Below, one piece after another: positions 33,356 to 42,623 of a stretch of DNA of 64,000 nucleotides. Where the stretch lies: contig JAGAPK010000070.1 of assembly GCA_017623295.1 (NCBI GenBank), positions 37,772 to 101,771 on the forward strand, written 5' to 3'. A program made the translations under genes and the position numbers. The notes under the pieces were generated by a model that was given only the letters and a program-made list of their open reading frames with translations, was not told the DNA's origin and did no database searches. Positions within the stretch are counted from its first letter, which is position 1. Each line of letters opens with the position of its first letter. Source of the stretch: Lachnospiraceae bacterium. GTDB lineage: Bacteria > Bacillota > Clostridia > Lachnospirales > Lachnospiraceae.

Positions 33356-34507
33356 ATGAAGAAGAAAATAGCATTGCTGGCAACAACTGCATTGGTAGCG
33401 GGAATGTTGACCGGTTGTAGCAAAAATGCTACTTATGTAAGTGAAATTGATGCAGCAGATTTTGTTACTTTAGGAGAATATAAAGGCATTGAAGTGACTG
33501 TGGAAGAAGCTTCTGTGGATGAGGCAGAGGTAAATGACTATATTACTTATGTACTTTCCATGACAACTACACCAACAGAAGTTACAGATAGAGCAGTGCA
33601 GAGCGGTGATACCGTAAATATTGATTATGCCGGTTATCAGGATGGTGTGGCTTTTGATGGTGGTACGGCAGAGGGACAATCCTTAACAATTGGTTCCGGC
33701 CAGTTTATTGAAGGTTTTGAAGAAGGCTTGATTGGAGCTAATATCGGTGATGAGGTAACATTGGAGTTGAGTTTTCCGGATGATTACCGGAATGCAGAAC
33801 TGGCAGGCGCAGCGGTTACCTTTGAAGTTAAAATCAATGGTATTTCAGCTTATGAACTGACAGATGAATATGTACAGGGACTTGGCATAGAAGAAGTCAG
33901 TACCGTAGAAGAATATCGTGACTATGTACACGAACAGTTATATGCACAGGCGGTAAGCGAATATGATAGTAATTTGAAAAATGCAATCATTGATGCTGTT
34001 TTGGCAGATTGCGTATTTAAAGAAATCCCAGAGAAGATGGTTGAACGTTATTATGGTATCGTAGAAGAAAGCATGACATCTATGGCAACTAATTATTACG
34101 GTATGACTTTGGCAGATTATATGCAGAGTTATTATGGCATGGATGAAGCTACTTATCAGGAATCTTTCAAAGAGCAGGCTTCTCTTATGGCACAGCGATA
34201 CATTATGTTCCAGGCAATTGCAGATGTGGAAGATCTCAATATGACTGATGAGGAAATGGCAAAAGCATTAGAAGAGCAGGTTATTTCTTATGGATATGAA
34301 AGCGTTGAGCAGTTTAAAGAAGAGAATGATGCAGAAACCTATGAAGAATATCTGATGGGAGATGAAGTTGTGGCATTCCTCATTGATAATGCCGTAGTTA
34401 CTAATACTACTGCAACCGATACAACAGAGGACACAACAGTAGAAGAAACAACAGCAGAGGAAACAACGACAGAAGAAACCACAACAGAAGAAACAACAGC
34501 AGAATAG
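33356..34507 (+). CDS. Surface foldase: lipoprotein with FKBP-type domain and trigger-factor C-domain
   Basis: Lipoprotein of 383 residues with lipobox LTGC (C21). A domain resembling the FKBP part of trigger factor follows (about 90-180, with GDTVNIDYAGYQDG, GSGQFIEGFEEGLIG and LSFPDDY), then a helical chaperone-like C-domain with a Met/Tyr-rich segment (about 215-330). The last 30 residues are a Thr/Glu repeat built from TTEE and TAEE units. This is a surface-exposed foldase, functionally akin to PrsA but built on the trigger-factor plan. ATG 33356 is chosen because the signal peptide begins there and GGAG lies at proper distance; the longer frame has no ribosome site. A cytoplasmic trigger factor would lack the lipobox. 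Confidence 0.88.
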   Translation: MKKKIALLATTALVAGMLTGCSKNATYVSEIDAADFVTLGEYKGIEVTVEEASVDEAEVNDYITYVLSMTTTPTEVTDRAVQSGDTVNIDYAGYQDGVAFDGGTAEGQSLTIGSGQFIEGFEEGLIGANIGDEVTLELSFPDDYRNAELAGAAVTFEVKINGISAYELTDEYVQGLGIEEVSTVEEYRDYVHEQLYAQAVSEYDSNLKNAIIDAVLADCVFKEIPEKMVERYYGIVEESMTSMATNYYGMTLADYMQSYYGMDEATYQESFKEQASLMAQRYIMFQAIADVEDLNMTDEEMAKALEEQVISYGYESVEQFKEENDAETYEEYLMGDEVVAFLIDNAVVTNTTATDTTEDTTVEETTAEETTTEETTTEETTAE

Positions 34508-34555
34508 AAAATAAAATATACACAAGGGATAACTTAGAAAGGTGAGGACTTTTTT

Positions 34556-35947
34556 ATGGAATTAACAGATATTAAAGACTTATATCGTAACAGTGAAAAT
34601 TATATTGACAAAGAAGTAACCGTTGGTGGATGGGTAAGAAGCATCCGTGATTCCAAAACTTTTGGATTTATTGTAGTAAATGATGGTACTTTCTTTGAAC
34701 CACTGCAGGTTGTTTACAGTGACAGCCTTGATAACTTTGAAACAATTTCCAAATTAAATGTAGGTTCTGCAATTATTGCAAAAGGTAAAATCGTTGCAAC
34801 ACCACAGGCAAAACAGAAATTTGAAATGCAGGCAGAAGAAATCATAATTGAAGGTGCTTCTACCGCAGATTATCCATTACAGAAAAAAAGACACACCTTT
34901 GAATACTTGAGAACAATTTCTCATTTAAGACCAAGAACAAATACATTCCAGGCAACATTCCGTGTGCGCTCTCTGATTGCATATGCAATTCATTCCTTTT
35001 TCCAGGAAAGAGGATTCGTATATGTGCACACACCACTCATTACAAGCAGTGACTGTGAAGGTGCCGGAGAAATGTTCCAGGTAACAACCTTAGATTTGGA
35101 TAACATTCCGAGAAACGAAGATGGCAGCATTGATTACAGCCAGGATTTCTTTGGAAAACAGACAAACTTAACAGTAAGTGGACAGCTGAATGTAGAAACT
35201 TATGCGTTTGCATTTAAGAACGTATATACTTTTGGACCGACTTTCCGTGCAGAAAATTCCAATACAACAAGACATGCAGCAGAATTCTGGATGATTGAGC
35301 CGGAGATGGCTTTTGCTGATTTGACAGATGATATGAGAGTAGCAGAGGATATGCTGAAATACGTTATCCGCTATGTGCTGGAAAATGCACCGGAAGAAAT
35401 GAGCTTCTTCAATCAGTTTGTAGACAAAGGTCTGATTGAAAGATTAGAGCATGTATTAAATTCCGATTTCGGTCATGTAACTTATACAGAAGCAATCAAG
35501 ATTCTGGAAAAGCACAATGATGAATTTGAATACAAAGTATTCTGGGGCTGCGATTTACAGACAGAACATGAGCGTTACCTGACAGAAAAGGAATTCAAAC
35601 GTCCGGTATTCGTAACAGATTATCCAAAGGAAATCAAAGCCTTCTATATGAAACTGAATGAAGATGGTAAGACAGTAGCAGCAATGGATTGTCTTGTACC
35701 GGGAATCGGTGAAATCATCGGTGGAAGCCAGAGAGAGGATAATCTGGAAGTATTAGAGAAGAGAATGGAAGAGATGGGGCTTAATAAAGAAGATTATGAT
35801 TTCTATCTCGACCTTAGAAAATATGGTTCTGCAAGACATGCAGGATTCGGTCTTGGTTTTGAAAGATGCGTTATGTATCTGACAGGTATGGGCAATATCA
35901 GAGACGTTGTTCCATTCCCAAGAACGGTTAAGAATTGCGAACTGTAA
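34556..35947 (+). CDS. asnS: Asparaginyl-tRNA synthetase
   Basis: Class II aminoacyl-tRNA synthetase charging tRNA-Asn. It has an N-terminal OB-fold that recognises the anticodon ([19 protein letters not shown], about 22-40) and the class II core: motif 2 in [19 protein letters not shown] and motif 3 in [15 protein letters not shown]. The 463-residue length is normal. GGTGAGG precedes ATG 34556 by about 7-8 bases. Only 48 bases separate it from the previous gene, with no room for a T-box leader. Confidence 0.98.
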   Translation: MELTDIKDLYRNSENYIDKEVTVGGWVRSIRDSKTFGFIVVNDGTFFEPLQVVYSDSLDNFETISKLNVGSAIIAKGKIVATPQAKQKFEMQAEEIIIEGASTADYPLQKKRHTFEYLRTISHLRPRTNTFQATFRVRSLIAYAIHSFFQERGFVYVHTPLITSSDCEGAGEMFQVTTLDLDNIPRNEDGSIDYSQDFFGKQTNLTVSGQLNVETYAFAFKNVYTFGPTFRAENSNTTRHAAEFWMIEPEMAFADLTDDMRVAEDMLKYVIRYVLENAPEEMSFFNQFVDKGLIERLEHVLNSDFGHVTYTEAIKILEKHNDEFEYKVFWGCDLQTEHERYLTEKEFKRPVFVTDYPKEIKAFYMKLNEDGKTVAAMDCLVPGIGEIIGGSQREDNLEVLEKRMEEMGLNKEDYDFYLDLRKYGSARHAGFGLGFERCVMYLTGMGNIRDVVPFPRTVKNCEL

Positions 35948-36013
35948 GAAATAGAGAAGCGGATAAATTGCACGTTGCAATTAGAAGCAGAATGATAAAG
36001 ATAGAGGCGCATA

Positions 36014-37300
36014 ATGGCACAAATGAAAAAAAGATTTGTAAAATTCATAAGCATAATGACAGCCTTAACGATGTTAGTTGTAGTGGTAGAACCGGTGAGT
36101 GCTACCACTATTTCTGATTTGCAAAAACAGAAAGAAGAGAACGAGAAGCAACTAGAAAATGTCAATCAGCAGATTTCGAATTATAAAGGTGCACAGGCTG
36201 ATGTGGGCAGTGAAATAGAAGAACTGGATGCAGAAATGGTAACGCTTCTGACCGACATCAATCTGATTGAAGAAGCAATCGCGGATAAAGAAGAGGAAAT
36301 TGCGCAGACACAGTTAGACTATGATGCAGCGGTGGCAACGAAGGAAGAACAGTACGAATCCATGAAAATCCGCATCAAGTTTATGTATGAACAGGGAGAT
36401 GTTTCCTATTTGCAGCTTTTCACAGAATCGTTGAATGTCAGCGATATGGTTAACAAAGCGCATTATGTAGAAGAACTTTATGAATATGACCGCAAACTGT
36501 TAGAAGAATATCAGGCAACCGTAGAGCAGGTGGCGGCACTTCAGGATGAGTTAGAGGAAGAAAAGTCAGAATTGCAGACTTCCCAGTATGAATTGGTAGA
36601 ACAACAGACTTATGTGGAAGAAGTGCTTGCCGAAAAAAAAGAAGAATATGAGAATTATACGGTTGTGCTTGCACAGGCAAAACAGGAAGCAGCTGCGTAT
36701 ACTACGAAGATTAAACAGGAAACTGCTCAGATTCGTAAGTTAGAAGAAGAGGAACGTAAGCGCAAGGAAGAGGAAGAACGGAAAAAGAAAGAGGAAGAAG
36801 AACGCAAGAAAGCGGAACAGGAAGCTTTGCTTGCTTCACAGGAAGGACAGAACAGTGAAAGTGCAAGCAGTTCGTCGGATTCATCTGAGAGTAGTTCGTC
36901 CTCGGGCAGTTCATCCAGTTCCGGTACATCATCAACGACAACATCAGGCTCCGGCAGCAGCAAGGGACAGCAGATTGCCAATTATGCCTGCCAGTTTATC
37001 GGAAATCCTTATGTGGCCGGCGGAACCAGTCTGACAAATGGTGCAGATTGTTCTGGTTTTGTTATGTCGGTGTATCAGGCATTTGGTTATTCTCTGCCAA
37101 GAAGTTCTTATGCGCAGTCCGGTGCAGGAACGGCGGTTTCTTATTCCGAGGCACAGCCCGGTGATATTATTTATTATGGTGGACATGTAGGAATTTACAT
37201 AGGAAATGGACAGATAGTACATGCAAGTACGGAACGAACCGGAATTAAAATAACGTCAGCAACCTATCGAAGCATTATTACGGTAAGAAGGATTGTGTAA
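36014..37300 (+). CDS. Secreted peptidoglycan hydrolase: coiled coil plus NlpC/P60
   Basis: Secreted cell-wall endopeptidase, 428 residues. A signal peptide (about 1-30, ending PVSA) is followed by a long coiled coil (about 32-275, with a KEEEER/KKKEEE repeat), a Ser/Thr-rich linker (about 280-317) and an NlpC/P60 domain with catalytic C346 (GADCSGF), H391 (YGGHVGIY) and H403 (IVHAS). The plan matches CwlO/PcsB-like hydrolases, which need FtsEX for activity; no FtsEX gene is in the window. It cuts peptide stems between D-Glu and meso-DAP. Two starts are possible (36014 and 36023). The coiled coil suggests membrane or FtsX docking. Confidence 0.93.
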   Translation: MAQMKKRFVKFISIMTALTMLVVVVEPVSATTISDLQKQKEENEKQLENVNQQISNYKGAQADVGSEIEELDAEMVTLLTDINLIEEAIADKEEEIAQTQLDYDAAVATKEEQYESMKIRIKFMYEQGDVSYLQLFTESLNVSDMVNKAHYVEELYEYDRKLLEEYQATVEQVAALQDELEEEKSELQTSQYELVEQQTYVEEVLAEKKEEYENYTVVLAQAKQEAAAYTTKIKQETAQIRKLEEEERKRKEEEERKKKEEEERKKAEQEALLASQEGQNSESASSSSDSSESSSSSGSSSSSGTSSTTTSGSGSSKGQQIANYACQFIGNPYVAGGTSLTNGADCSGFVMSVYQAFGYSLPRSSYAQSGAGTAVSYSEAQPGDIIYYGGHVGIYIGNGQIVHASTERTGIKITSATYRSIITVRRIV

Positions 37301-37307
37301 CATAAAG

Positions 37308-37336
37308 TCATAACCCCTTGAAATACTTCATACAAT
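37308..37336 (+). promoter_or_regulatory. Sigma-E-type promoter for spoIIID
   Basis: CATACAAT (37329-37336) is an exact match to the sigma-E -10 consensus and TCATAAC (37308-37314), 14 bases upstream, resembles its -35 box (TCATATT). In Bacillus subtilis spoIIID is transcribed by sigma-E, so position and target agree. A weak inverted repeat AAATACTT/AAGTATTT (37321-37328, 37343-37350) overlaps it. Confidence 0.8.
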
Positions 37337-37364
37337 GTAAAAAAGTATTTTGAGGGGAATTTTT

Positions 37365-37622
37365 TTGAAAGATTATATCGAGGAAAGAGCAATCGATATT
37401 GCTAATTATATTATTGAAAACAATGCCACTGTCAGACAAACGGCGAAACAGTTTGGTATTAGTAAGAGTACGGTACATAAGGACGTAACAGACCGCTTAT
37501 CACAGATTAACCCGGTACTGGCATCCGAAGCACGAAAAGTTCTGGATGTGAATAAGTCAGAAAGACATATTCGTGGCGGCCTTGCAACAAAAGAAAAATA
37601 TTTACATAAGCATGCTCTATAA
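37365..37622 (+). CDS. spoIIID: Sporulation transcription regulator SpoIIID
   Basis: Small DNA-binding protein of 85 residues that adjusts mother-cell gene expression after sigma-E. The helix-turn-helix TVRQTAKQFGISKSTVHKDV and the C-terminal basic part with RHIRGGLATKEKYLHKH are strongly conserved in SpoIIID. The start is TTG 37365 (KDYIEERAIDI follows) with GAGGGG seven bases before; the B. subtilis protein starts at the matching point. TTG 37350, five codons earlier, would include the ribosome site. It shows that the host makes spores. Confidence 0.95.
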   Translation: MKDYIEERAIDIANYIIENNATVRQTAKQFGISKSTVHKDVTDRLSQINPVLASEARKVLDVNKSERHIRGGLATKEKYLHKHAL

Positions 37623-37635
37623 ATCAATAAATATG

Positions 37636-37665
37636 TTGGCCTATAAAACGAAATTATGATATTAT
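37636..37665 (+). promoter_or_regulatory. Weak candidate promoter for the lipid kinase / hybrid kinase pair
   Basis: TTGGCC (37636-37641), an 18-base spacer and TATTAT (37660-37665) precede the start at 37725 by 60 bases. Confidence 0.4.
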
Positions 37666-37724
37666 ATTTATATATGTTTTTTTATTATGAGTAAGTGTGC
37701 AAAAGATGCGTAAGAGGGAAACCT

Positions 37725-38636
37725 ATGATACATATTTTTATTGTAAATCCTTTTGCCGGAAAGAAAACATTTGCAGATGATTTGCGAACGAAACTGGCGA
37801 AAATCGAAGGACTTAATTATTTCGTTTTTAATACAAGATGTCAGGGGTATGAAAAAGAACTCGTGAAAAAAGTGCAGACCATTTTTGAAAATGAGAAGCT
37901 GCGCTTCTATTGTTGCGGTGGTTCCGGAACCATGAGGAATATGCTCAATGGATTTGATGATTTGGAAAATGCTGAAGTTGCCTTTTTTCCGTGCGGACTG
38001 ACCAATGATTTCCTGAAAGTATTTGGCGAAGACCAAGAAAAATTTTATCAGATAGAAGAGTTGATTGATGGCGATGTTATTACCGTTGATTATATCAAAA
38101 CGAATCAGGGTATCGCCCTCAATACCTTTTCTGTCGGATGGGATTCTGCGATTGTAAATAAAGTAGAAGAGTATCGGATTTTAGGCATGTTTGGAAAACA
38201 GATACCGTATATAGGAGCGACTGTGTATGCTTTGTTCCGGGCGAAACCACAGGAGTACATTGTATATCTGGATGATCAGAGAATAGAAGGCAAATTCGCA
38301 GAAGTTTTCTGGGGGAACGGTAATGTGCTTGGCGGAAGTCTTTATTTCGCGGAACAAGCTTTCATTACGGACGGATTGGGTGAATATGTGCTGGGGCCGA
38401 ATGTAAGGGCTTTAAGAGCACTTCCGATTTTGATGGCAATAACAGGTAAAAAATATGCGAAAGTCAGAAAAACCTGTAAGTGTGGTCATTGTAGTACACT
38501 TCGTCTGAGACGGAAAGATGGTGCGCCATTTACTGTCAATTTTGACGGAGAGTTGGTAAATGATGTAAAAGAGTGGGAAGCCCAGATTGTGAAACAGGGA
38601 CTTCACCTGGTAGTACCTAAGGGGGTGAAGCTATGA
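37725..38636 (+). CDS. Diacylglycerol/lipid kinase family protein (YegS/DagK type)
   Basis: Cytoplasmic lipid kinase of 303 residues. IFIVNPFAGKK at the N-terminus and YCCGGSGTMRNMLNGF (about 63-80) form the nucleotide site; the usual GGDGT reads GGSGT here. The FPCGLTNDF segment and C-terminal VNFDGELVND are further signatures of the DAGK fold. The substrate may be diacylglycerol or another lipid. ATG 37725 has AGAGGGAAA at good spacing. The stop overlaps the start of the hybrid kinase gene (ATGA), so the two proteins are made together; why a lipid kinase should be coupled to a signalling kinase is not clear. Confidence 0.88.
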   Translation: MIHIFIVNPFAGKKTFADDLRTKLAKIEGLNYFVFNTRCQGYEKELVKKVQTIFENEKLRFYCCGGSGTMRNMLNGFDDLENAEVAFFPCGLTNDFLKVFGEDQEKFYQIEELIDGDVITVDYIKTNQGIALNTFSVGWDSAIVNKVEEYRILGMFGKQIPYIGATVYALFRAKPQEYIVYLDDQRIEGKFAEVFWGNGNVLGGSLYFAEQAFITDGLGEYVLGPNVRALRALPILMAITGKKYAKVRKTCKCGHCSTLRLRRKDGAPFTVNFDGELVNDVKEWEAQIVKQGLHLVVPKGVKL

Positions 38637-40819
38637 AAGATAGTTTTTATATCGGTCGTGTTTCCAGTCATTTCCTATATTGTGCAAGTGCAATTCTTGT
38701 AATATTAGGGGGATTTGCGCAAGGAATGGTTCCACTGAAAATACATATGTATATATCAATCTTCCTGTTGGCTAGTGTTATTATACTGAACCGTATGTGG
38801 AAGAACTATGTCATTGGAGCTTTTGAGTACAAAAGAATTCTGATGACTTTGGGCGTGGTTTTAACCGTTATTGTTAGTTATGAATTTAATAACCCGCATT
38901 TGCTTTTTTATATTTTGTTTGTGCAGTGCTTTTCCGCCTCTCTTTTTGGTGATAAAAGTTTATGCCTGTTTCAGTTAGCGATAGTCAGCGTATTTTTGTT
39001 GGTAGTGGGTGTATTAAATTATGGTAATCTGGTCGATATGTCATGGTTATTTGGCGAACCGGGAGAATTATCTTTAAATGAGTATTGCTCAGGATACTTT
39101 AATATTCTGGTAATAGAGTGGATGATGATTACACAGATACAACATATTAATTTCCAGAGCAGACAGAATCGGGAACAGGAACGAAGTCTGGATGATTTGT
39201 TGAAGGTTGTAGAGACCAAGTGTGATGAAGCAAGACAAGCTACTAAGAGTAAATCAGACTTTTTATCTAATATGTCTCATGAAATCAGAACACCTATCAA
39301 TGCAGTTCTTGGTATGAATGAGATGATTTTGCGTGAAAGTACAGAAGAACATGTGAAAGAATATGCAGTTAATGTAGAAAGTTCCGGCAAAATGTTGCTT
39401 TCACTTATTAACGATATTCTGGATTTTTCTAAAATTGAGTCCGGCAAGATGGAAATTGTTCCGGTAGAATATCAGCTTAGTTCCGTGCTGAATGATTTGC
39501 TTAATATGATACAGCCGAAAGCAACTCAGAAAGGATTGAAGCTGGAGATAGAAGTAAATGGCGATACGCCAAATTATTTATATGGTGATGAAGTGCGTAT
39601 TCGTCAGATTGTAACTAATCTGCTTACGAATGCGGTAAAATATACGGATGTTGGTACGGTTACTCTGAAAGTGGATTTCTGGATAAGAACAGAAGGTGAA
39701 ATACAGTTGTGTTTCGATATCTGTGACACCGGTAGAGGTATTAAGCCGGAAGATCAGGAGAAGCTTTTCCAATCCTTTAGACGAGTTGACCAACAGAATA
39801 ACAGAAATATTGAAGGAACAGGACTTGGACTTGCTATTACGAAGAGCTTTGTAGACATGATGTGGGGAAGCCTAAAGGTAGAGAGTACTTACGGAAAAGG
39901 TTCAACTTTTTCTGCTGCAATTCCTCAGAAAGTTGTGCGAACAGAAGTAATTGGTGATTTCAAGAAACAAGTAGAACAGAGTGTACAGGCTCGTTCCTCT
40001 TATCGGGAGAGCTTCCAGGCACCGGATGCTAAGATTCTGGTAGTGGATGATAATGGTATGAACCTAACCGTAGTAAAAGGTTTGCTCAAGCTGACAAAAG
40101 TGCAGATTGATACGGCTATGAGTGGTATGGAGTGCTTGCAGAAACTGCGTGAAAATAAATACCATGTAATTCTTCTGGATCATATGATGCCGAAGATGGA
40201 CGGTGTGGAAACACTGAACTGCATGAAAGAAGAAGGGCTGGCAAAAGAAATCCCGGTTATTGCGCTGACGGCGAATGCTGTTTCCGGTGCAAGAGAAATG
40301 TATATGGATTATGGATTCCAGGATTATCTCTCTAAACCGATTGCCGGTAAGTCATTGGAGAAAGCGCTTGTTCGCTGGCTGCCACAGGAACTGTTAATGC
40401 TGACGGATGAGGAAGAAAATCTTTCTTCGGAGCCTGATGAAGACACTGAATACACAGACACAAATACGGATGCAACCATAGCGGAACTTGATAAGGAAAC
40501 AGCCATGATGTACTGCTGTAACAGCGAAGAGATGTATCGTGAACTGTTGAATTCCTACTATGGACAGCGTGAAAAATGGATGACATCAATTCCTTCTTAT
40601 ATTGAGCAGGAAGACTGGGAGAATTACCGCATTCTGGTACATTCCATAAAGAGTAATTCCATGACAATCGGAGCGAAAAACTTTTCTGAAGAGGCAAGAA
40701 AGCATGAATTTGCCGTAAAAGAAGGCAATTATGATTTGCCAAAGAAAGAATGGAAAAAGTTTTTAACACATTATAAAAAAGTGCTCGTGCAGGTACAGGA
40801 TATTCTGGAACAGTCATAA
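38633..40819 (+). CDS. Hybrid sensor histidine kinase with receiver and HPt domains
   Basis: Multi-step phosphorelay kinase of 728 residues. About six hydrophobic segments fill residues 12-165; a coiled coil follows. The histidine kinase domain has SNMSHEIRTP (H216) and the ATP site with NAVKYTD, DTGRGI and GTGLGL. The receiver has VVDDN (about 471) and LLDHMMP (D516), and the C-terminal HPt domain has LVHSIKSNS (H670). No output DNA-binding domain is present, so phosphate should pass to an unlinked regulator. The start overlaps the lipid kinase stop. The signal is unknown. A terminator follows. Confidence 0.95.
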   Translation: MKDSFYIGRVSSHFLYCASAILVILGGFAQGMVPLKIHMYISIFLLASVIILNRMWKNYVIGAFEYKRILMTLGVVLTVIVSYEFNNPHLLFYILFVQCFSASLFGDKSLCLFQLAIVSVFLLVVGVLNYGNLVDMSWLFGEPGELSLNEYCSGYFNILVIEWMMITQIQHINFQSRQNREQERSLDDLLKVVETKCDEARQATKSKSDFLSNMSHEIRTPINAVLGMNEMILRESTEEHVKEYAVNVESSGKMLLSLINDILDFSKIESGKMEIVPVEYQLSSVLNDLLNMIQPKATQKGLKLEIEVNGDTPNYLYGDEVRIRQIVTNLLTNAVKYTDVGTVTLKVDFWIRTEGEIQLCFDICDTGRGIKPEDQEKLFQSFRRVDQQNNRNIEGTGLGLAITKSFVDMMWGSLKVESTYGKGSTFSAAIPQKVVRTEVIGDFKKQVEQSVQARSSYRESFQAPDAKILVVDDNGMNLTVVKGLLKLTKVQIDTAMSGMECLQKLRENKYHVILLDHMMPKMDGVETLNCMKEEGLAKEIPVIALTANAVSGAREMYMDYGFQDYLSKPIAGKSLEKALVRWLPQELLMLTDEEENLSSEPDEDTEYTDTNTDATIAELDKETAMMYCCNSEEMYRELLNSYYGQREKWMTSIPSYIEQEDWENYRILVHSIKSNSMTIGAKNFSEEARKHEFAVKEGNYDLPKKEWKKFLTHYKKVLVQVQDILEQS

Positions 40820-40834
40820 GGTTATGGATTAAGC

Positions 40835-40862
40835 AAAACATAAAAGATATTATGTTTTTTTG
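40835..40862 (+). terminator. Terminator of the hybrid kinase transcript
   Basis: AAAACATA (40835-40842) pairs with TATGTTTT (40851-40858), followed by further T residues. Confidence 0.75.
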
Positions 40863-40872
40863 TGTATAAGTT

Positions 40873-40901
40873 TTGACAAGATATTCGTGTATCTTTATAA
40901 T
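40873..40901 (+). promoter_or_regulatory. Consensus sigma-A promoter of guaA
   Basis: TTGACA (40873-40878), a 17-base spacer and TATAAT (40896-40901), both perfect. The leader of about 68 bases holds no guanine-riboswitch core that I can find. Confidence 0.92.
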
Positions 40902-40976
40902 GTACTGTAATTGGACATTTTGGAAGTATAAAATTGTGTATAAATGGGAAAATAAACGACAGATGAGGGAGAAGAC

Positions 40977-42518
40977 ATGGAAAGAGAAATTGTTATCGTA
41001 TTGGACTTCGGTGGGCAGTACAATCAGTTAATCGCAAGAAGAGTCAGAGAATGCAATGTTTACTGCGAAGTTCATCCGTACAACTTAAGTCTTGAAAAAA
41101 TTAAAGAAATGAACCCAAAAGGTATTATTTTTACCGGTGGTCCGAACAGTGTATATGGTGAAGAAGCTGTTCTGTGTGAAAAAGAAATTTTTGAATTGGG
41201 CATCCCGATTCTGGGCATCTGCTATGGTTCACAGTTGATGGCACATTTGCTTGGCGGAAAAGTAACAACAGCTCCTGTCAGTGAATACGGTAAGACAGAA
41301 GTTAACATTGACAATGCAACAACAATGTTTCATGGCGTATCCGACAAGACAATCTGCTGGATGAGTCATACCGATTATATTGAAAAAGCACCGGAAGGCT
41401 TCAAGATTACAGCACACACTCCGGTTTGTCCGGTTGCAGGTATGGAATGCCCGGAAAAAGGACTCTACGCGGTGCAGTTCCATCCGGAAGTTATGCACAC
41501 CGTAGAAGGTATGACAATGCTTCGTAACTTTGTTATGAATATCTGCAAATGTACCGGTGACTGGAAGATGGATTCTTTTGTAGAAACTACCATCCAGGCA
41601 ATTCGTGAAAAAGTTGGAAACGGTAAAGTGCTCTGCGCGCTTTCCGGTGGTGTAGATTCCTCCGTAGCTGCCGTTCTTCTGGCAAAAGCAGTTGGAAAAC
41701 AGCTTACCTGTGTGTTCGTAGATCACGGTCTGCTTCGTAAAAACGAAGGCGATGAAGTTGAGGCAGTATTCGGACCAAATGGTTCCTATGATTTGAACTT
41801 TATCCGTGTTAATGCACAGGAAAGATTCTACAAAAAACTTTCCGGTGTTACCGAACCGGAACAGAAACGAAAAATTATCGGCGAAGAATTTATTCGTGTA
41901 TTCGAAGATGAAGCGAAGAAAATCGGTGCCGTTGATTTCTTAGTACAGGGAACTATTTATCCGGATGTTATCGAAAGTGGACTCGGCAAGAGTGCAACAA
42001 TCAAGTCCCACCACAATGTAGGCGGACTCCCGGATTGCGTTGATTTCAAAGAAATCATTGAACCATTGCGTATGCTTTTCAAAGACGAAGTGCGTAAGGC
42101 TGGTCTGGAGCTCGGTATTCCAGAAAATCTTGTATATCGCCAGCCATTCCCTGGTCCAGGACTTGGCATCCGTATCATCGGTGAGGTAACAGAAGAAAAA
42201 GTACACATCGTTCAGGATGCGGACTATATCTATCGTGAAGAAATTGCGAAAGCAGGCGTAGATAAAGATTTAGGACAGTATTTTGCAGCACTTACTAACA
42301 TGCGTTCCGTAGGTGTCATGGGTGATGAAAGAACCTACGACTACGCAGTAGCACTTCGTGCAGTATGCACAAGTGACTTCATGACTGCGGATTGTGCGCA
42401 GATTCCTTGGGAAGTACTTTCAAAAGTGGCAAACAGAATCGTAAACGAGGTCAAAGGGGTTAACAGGGTAATGTACGATTGCACCAGTAAGCCACCGGCA
42501 ACGATTGAGTTTGAGTAG
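40977..42518 (+). CDS. guaA: GMP synthase (glutamine-hydrolysing)
   Basis: Converts XMP to GMP with glutamine and ATP. The N-terminal class I amidotransferase has C82 (GICYGSQ), H169 and E171 (QFHPEV); the ATP pyrophosphatase domain has the PP-loop ALSGGVDSS (about 221-229); the dimerisation domain ends with [17 protein letters not shown]. The 513-residue length is normal. The gene is complete and is followed by its terminator, and a mobile element lies directly after; the 3' end of guaA is a known insertion site for integrative elements in many bacteria. Confidence 0.98.
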   Translation: MEREIVIVLDFGGQYNQLIARRVRECNVYCEVHPYNLSLEKIKEMNPKGIIFTGGPNSVYGEEAVLCEKEIFELGIPILGICYGSQLMAHLLGGKVTTAPVSEYGKTEVNIDNATTMFHGVSDKTICWMSHTDYIEKAPEGFKITAHTPVCPVAGMECPEKGLYAVQFHPEVMHTVEGMTMLRNFVMNICKCTGDWKMDSFVETTIQAIREKVGNGKVLCALSGGVDSSVAAVLLAKAVGKQLTCVFVDHGLLRKNEGDEVEAVFGPNGSYDLNFIRVNAQERFYKKLSGVTEPEQKRKIIGEEFIRVFEDEAKKIGAVDFLVQGTIYPDVIESGLGKSATIKSHHNVGGLPDCVDFKEIIEPLRMLFKDEVRKAGLELGIPENLVYRQPFPGPGLGIRIIGEVTEEKVHIVQDADYIYREEIAKAGVDKDLGQYFAALTNMRSVGVMGDERTYDYAVALRAVCTSDFMTADCAQIPWEVLSKVANRIVNEVKGVNRVMYDCTSKPPATIEFE

Positions 42519-42521
42519 ACT

Positions 42522-42565
42522 AAAAGGAGCTAGAAGCCAGTATTTACAAGGCTTCTAGCTCTTTT
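42522..42565 (+). terminator. guaA terminator
   Basis: GAGCTAGAAGCC (42527-42538) pairs perfectly with GGCTTCTAGCTC (42550-42561), with A-run before and TTTT after. The mobile element appears to begin right after it. Confidence 0.92.
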
Positions 42566-42586
42566 GGGTTACAAATGGGTTGCAAA
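42566..42586 (+). repeat. Left-end paired repeat of the element
   Basis: GGGTTACAAA (42566-42575) and GGGTTGCAAA (42577-42586) in tandem with an 11-base period, directly after the guaA terminator. The same two words occur in reversed order at 63668-63688. Such repeats may be integrase arm sites or part of the attachment site. Confidence 0.65.
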
Positions 42587-42623
42587 TTTTCTTGCCACCA
42601 TTATTTCTAATATCATGTATATC

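Noticed and set aside
34508-34555. T-box leader for asnS
   Set aside because: Only 48 bases are available, with no specifier stem, T-box sequence or terminator.
40902-40976. Guanine riboswitch in the guaA leader
   Set aside because: The leader is short and lacks the conserved purine-aptamer core words.
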